In this document: one piece after another, positions 60,511-64,000 of the stretch
Position numbering within the stretch: position 1 is the first letter of the stretch
Layout of the letters: the number at the start of each line of letters is the position of its first letter
NCBI GenBank assembly: GCA_949987705.1
Contig: OX465283.1
Span: 10,458,207-10,522,206, forward strand
Direction of reading: 5' to 3'
Source: Thereva unica
Lineage: Eukaryota > Arthropoda > Insecta > Diptera > Therevidae
DNA length: 64,000 nucleotides
Program-made: the position numbers and the translations under genes
Notes under the pieces: model-generated
Told to the model about the DNA's origin: nothing
What the model saw: only the letters and a program-made list of their open reading frames with translations
Databases searched by the model: none

Positions 60511-62266
60511 TCCCATTCCGACGACAACGAAGACGATTCTGGACAGGCCAACGACGAATACGATTCTATGATTGATAATGGAACAAGTGAAAGTAGTGAT
60601 GAATCTGCTGATGACAATGCTAAAGAAAGCGATGATGGTTTCTCTGACAAAGAATCTGATTTAGATGAAAAACCCGCTAAAACGAAGCGAAAGTTACCGC
60701 CAACCATAAAACCATCATATAACGATGCAAAAAAACCAAAAACCGACAGCCATTTGTATAAGCCGCCAACAGTAGAAGAAATGAATGAACTACGTGAAAC
60801 AGAAAATCTCTTTCATTCCAATTTATTTCGATTGCAAATTCAGGAGATGTTAAACGAAATGAAAGTTAAGGTGAAGTACAAGAATTTCATTAGATCCTTT
60901 CTAGAAGAGCTGAGCACATTTCTGGATAATATCGAACCAATGCCAGAGAAGGAACAATCAGACGAACTGGCTTGGTTGCAATCTACAGATGTTAAGGTTC
61001 CGATTTATTTGAAAGAATTTGAATCGAGAAAGTTTCAGTTTCAATTTTTAAAAAGTAACTCGCAGCCCTTCATTATTGGATCGGGTCAAAACGATACTAT
61101 GATAGGCCCCAAGCTTACAGTTGATATTTGTGTTTCAATGCCACAAAAGTCCTTTCAGAAGGAGGATTACTTAAATCTTGTCTATGATCAAAAACGTGCT
61201 CTTTATTTGGCGTATATCGCTGCAAAAATGAAGGAAGACCACTTCAGCTGTAGCGAAATGAAATTCAATTATTTTAAGAATAATTTATATAAGCCGATTT
61301 TGGAAATTGTGCCGAGTGGGAATGCCTCGAAGCATTTAAGATTTCAGATATTTGTTGCTGCAGAGAGGGAGTCATTTAAAATGAGCCGATTTGTTCCATG
61401 GAATAGCAATATAAGAAGCTGGTTATTTGGCGAATATTACACCAATCCTGATGATGAAATTTTGCTAGCAACGCCGGTGTATAATGCATCGATTCTGTTC
61501 GATATGACGATGAAGGACAACCAAGAGTTAATTGATAAGACACTAGACACACAAAAAAATATCCGTGAAGGTTTAATTTTACTTAAAATATGGCTTAAAC
61601 AGCGAAATCTTGATAGTGGCTACTGCGGATTCGGAAGCTACATCCTGACAATGTTTGTACTGTATTTGTTCAAACAAAGAAAAATCCACGCCTCGATGAG
61701 CAGCTATCAAATTGCAAGAAACGTCTGGAATCACTTGGGTATGCCTATGTTACATCTTAATTTAGATAATTCTTATTAATTTGTTTTTTTAAATGTTTTC
61801 CGCAACAGCAATCAGTGCTTGGAATGAGGAAGGTAAAGGTATAAGTCTTGCGGAGAAAAACTCTGCTCCGAATCAGCCGACATTGGAGCAATTTCATGTT
61901 CATTATGAAGTAGTATTTGTGGACACGACTGGATATTTAAATTTATGCGCAAATCTTTCTTTAGACATTTACTTGAAGATTAAGAAGGAATCAGAAAGAG
62001 CAGTGGAGTTATTAAATAATAAGGACATAAACAGTTTTCAGCTGCTGTTTATGACAAAAATTCCAGTTTATTCGCAGTTTGATCATATTTTGAAGTAAGA
62101 GTAAAAAACCATTGAATATTCTTCATATAATTACGAATGCTTGTTTTGTTTTTAGAATAAGCAAAGAGAAGACCGTAAACAAGGTAATAAATAATTATGG
62201 ACGAAAAGCAAATAGGCACAATTTTGCTGGACTATGGTATCCACAATTTTTGAAATTAATTACAGA
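60511..62266 (+). CDS. Nucleolar protein 6 / Nrap (U3 snoRNP component), 5' half
   Basis: Homologue of NOL6/Nrap/Utp22 (Mat89Ba in Drosophila), a nucleolar factor of the small-subunit processome acting in 18S rRNA maturation. Exons 60511-61738, 61809-62094 and 62156-62266 have GT-AG borders and matching phases (1, then 2, then 2), about 541 residues in all. The visible N-terminal 60 residues are highly acidic and Ser-rich. Then come YKPPTVEEMNELRETENLFH and the folded Nrap region with FIIGSGQNDTMIGPKLTVDI, YDQKRALYLAYIAAKMKEDH and EGLILLKIWLKQRNLDSGYC, which match the family closely. Family members have about 1,100 residues, so about half is present. The last donor (GTAAGT at 62267) leads into an intron with a LINE, and the later exons lie outside the window. 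The first exon is not certain: 58033-58068 is phase-compatible. The 5' intron would then hold two LINEs. Confidence 0.93.
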
Positions 62267-62545
62267 GTAAGTAGTATTGGTGTACAATTTTATTTTAAAC
62301 TAGCAACGCCTTTTAATAAAAACAATTATGTGTGCATAGTCTGGGATAAAAAAAGAGCATGAAACAAAGAACAAATCTGCAAAACATGATTTTGGGTGCA
62401 TAAAACAATTTAGTGTTACCTATAAAAAATATGTGGTCAGGTGATCAGTCATCAGCGGAATAGGGGGAATAACAGGTAGCATAACATGCATATTCCGCAA
62501 CTATTTCGGACTGATCGAAGTGTAATCATAACCGGGTAGCGGTGG
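62267..62545. other. Nrap intron, nothing recognised
   Basis: A+T-rich intron sequence before the LINE. Confidence 0.5.
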
Positions 62546-62549
62546 CTAC

Positions 62550-64000
62550 TGGTAACTATTCTATGCGAGAGGATAGGAACGAGAAACATGCCTCGGATAC
62601 TGGAATCAGCGACGACGACCACGACAACGAAAAAGGCAAAACGATTTACGAATTTTCTCATGGAATGTTAGAATTCTGTACAGAATTCGAGCTACACAAC
62701 ATCTGGCCGATACCCTGTCAAAGTATAAAGTTGACATTACCGCCATCCAGGAGATGAGATGGACAGGGAATGGTGTTTTGGAGAAACCTGAGTGCGACGT
62801 CATACAAAACACCATGTGCTCGGAGTAGGTTTTATGGTCAGCAAAAGAATGAAGCCTACCATTATTGGCTTTAAAGCAATAAACGAAAGGCTATTCCCCT
62901 TCGTGTGCGGTCATGCATTAGAAATCTCCCAAGTCATGGGGATGAGATGCCGGGGTCGACGAGAGCTAATAAAATATTGTCATTGGTACTGCTGATTCCA
63001 TCTTAGGTAGAAGTCGTAGAGATCGGAACGACTGGTTCGATAATGAACGCAAGCTGGCAACTGAACGTAAGAAGGCTATGAACCGAGCAATGCAGCAGAC
63101 ACATAAAGAGCTCAGAAAAGAAGAAAAGAGAATTCATAGGCGAAACAAGAAAGACTGGGGAAAAAATCTCGTCTGTGAACTAGAACAGTACAGAGAGCGA
63201 CGGCTGCACCAGGCGCGGGAGTTCTACCGAAGACTCCGCAGTATGACGCAATTCACACCACGTTGCACAAACTACAAGGACAAAGAAGGGAATCTGATCC
63301 CCGATCCTAAAGGCATCTTAAAGTGATGGGAAGAGCACTTTCTTGAATTGCTAAATGGCGAACTAACTGAGGATTCGGAGGCTTCACCAATATCTGATGA
63401 TAATGCTACGCTGATGCCACCAAGCTTAGAAGAAGTTAGCAAAGCCATCAGCCGACTCAAAAACAACAAAGCCTTAGGTGCAGAAGGCATTCATGAATTA
63501 ATTGTGAAAATATGGGAGAAGGAAGTGTTGCCAGAAGACTGGAGAAAAGGCATCCTATGCCCGGTACATAAAAAGGAGATATCACAGCATGCACTAATTA
63601 TCGCGGTATAACGTTGTTGACTACCGTGTATAAGATATTCTCCGCTATCCTACAGAACAGGATGGCCCCATACGCCAGAAACATCATAGGCCATTACCAG
63701 TGTGGCTTCAGCCCAGGCAAATCAACGACTGATCAGATTTTCACCTTGAGCCAGGCTATGGAAAAATGTCTAAGAGTTTCAAAACTCAATTCAACACCCC
63801 TTCATAGACTTTAAAGCCACCTACAGCATAGCCAGAGTAGAACTCTACAAAACCATGAGAGAATTCGGCTATCGCGAAGGCTGAGCACGTAGCTCGTATG
63901 AGTGAAGATGAGCCTGCTCGAAAAGTTCTTTGCGATAAAATCTATGGGGTGTGACAAAGAGGAATAACCAACCTCCGCTGGAAGACCAGAACGCTCAGAG
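62550..64000 (+). mobile_element. LINE, endonuclease to RT, runs off the window
   Basis: In order: WNVRILYRIRATQHLADTLS and VDITAIQEMRWTGNGVLEKP (start of the endonuclease), a shifted GVGFMVSKRMKPTIIGFKAI block, RNDWFDNERKLATERKKAMN, KNLVCELEQYRERRLHQARE, YKDKEGNLIPDPKGILK and WEEHFLELLNGELTED, PSLEEVSKAISRLKNNKALG, then in new frames NYRGITLLTTVYKIFSAILQ and IIGHYQCGFSPGKSTTDQIF. The endonuclease core between GFKAI and the linker is deleted. Single frameshifts occur near 63325, 63585 and 63800. It is the best-preserved LINE in the window and lies in the Nrap intron in the gene's direction. Confidence 0.85.

Overview
The window looks like chromosome from a dipteran fly (Brachycera-like). Its genes have short GT-AG introns of about 55-100 bp, a proline- and glutamine-rich protein region, a ZAD zinc-finger gene, and insect-type retrotransposons in large number. 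Cellular protein-coding sequence is under a tenth of the window. Most of what can be recognised in the rest is broken transposon sequence. All cellular genes identified lie on the + strand.

Layout. From 1 to about 25,800 I find no cellular gene. This part holds Harbinger-like elements and MITEs with TTA/TAA target duplications (1291-1445, 11898-12289, 20922-21541), a near-perfect foldback (12429-12584), two gypsy-type LTR-like sequences in opposite orientation with an integrase remnant, and fragments of several LINE families. From 25,878 to 39,553 lies the tyrosine kinase gene Csk, with eight exons recognised. The exons keep phase throughout. Two introns (8.1 kb and 2.9 kb) are filled with transposons, including a broken Hsc70 retropseudogene. 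From 39,554 to 50,000 come an A+T-rich 3' flank, a 2.8 kb Tigger-like DNA transposon with a LINE inside it, MITEs and LINE scraps. At 50,040-52,621 is an unrecognised three-exon gene with one in-frame stop and a transposon-packed intron. A ZAD-C2H2 zinc-finger gene follows at 54,486-55,955. Then come a gypsy protease-RT remnant, a possible 45-codon small gene or alternative first exon at 58,033, two LINE fragments, and the 5' half of the nucleolar protein gene Nrap/NOL6 (60,511-62,266). Nrap continues past the window, and its next intron contains another LINE.

Family names used below. LINE-A has an endonuclease and an RT and ends in a tail like AACGGATCAAAGAA. LINE-B has a 3' end encoding MSHEGLKG-like residues. 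'LOA/I-type' means an RT followed by RNase H. Clade names are by eye and not from searches.

The genes do not form an operon or pathway. Csk is a signalling kinase, Nrap a ribosome-biogenesis factor, and the zinc-finger protein a likely DNA-binding regulator. As I recall, Csk and the Nrap homologue Mat89Ba are both on 3R in Drosophila melanogaster, which would fit conserved chromosome-arm content. I found no convincing new biological system. The most unusual material is the transposon structure (short 5'-3' fused LINE-A derivatives, nested and chimeric LINEs, TTA-flanked MITEs) and the unidentified gene at 50,040.
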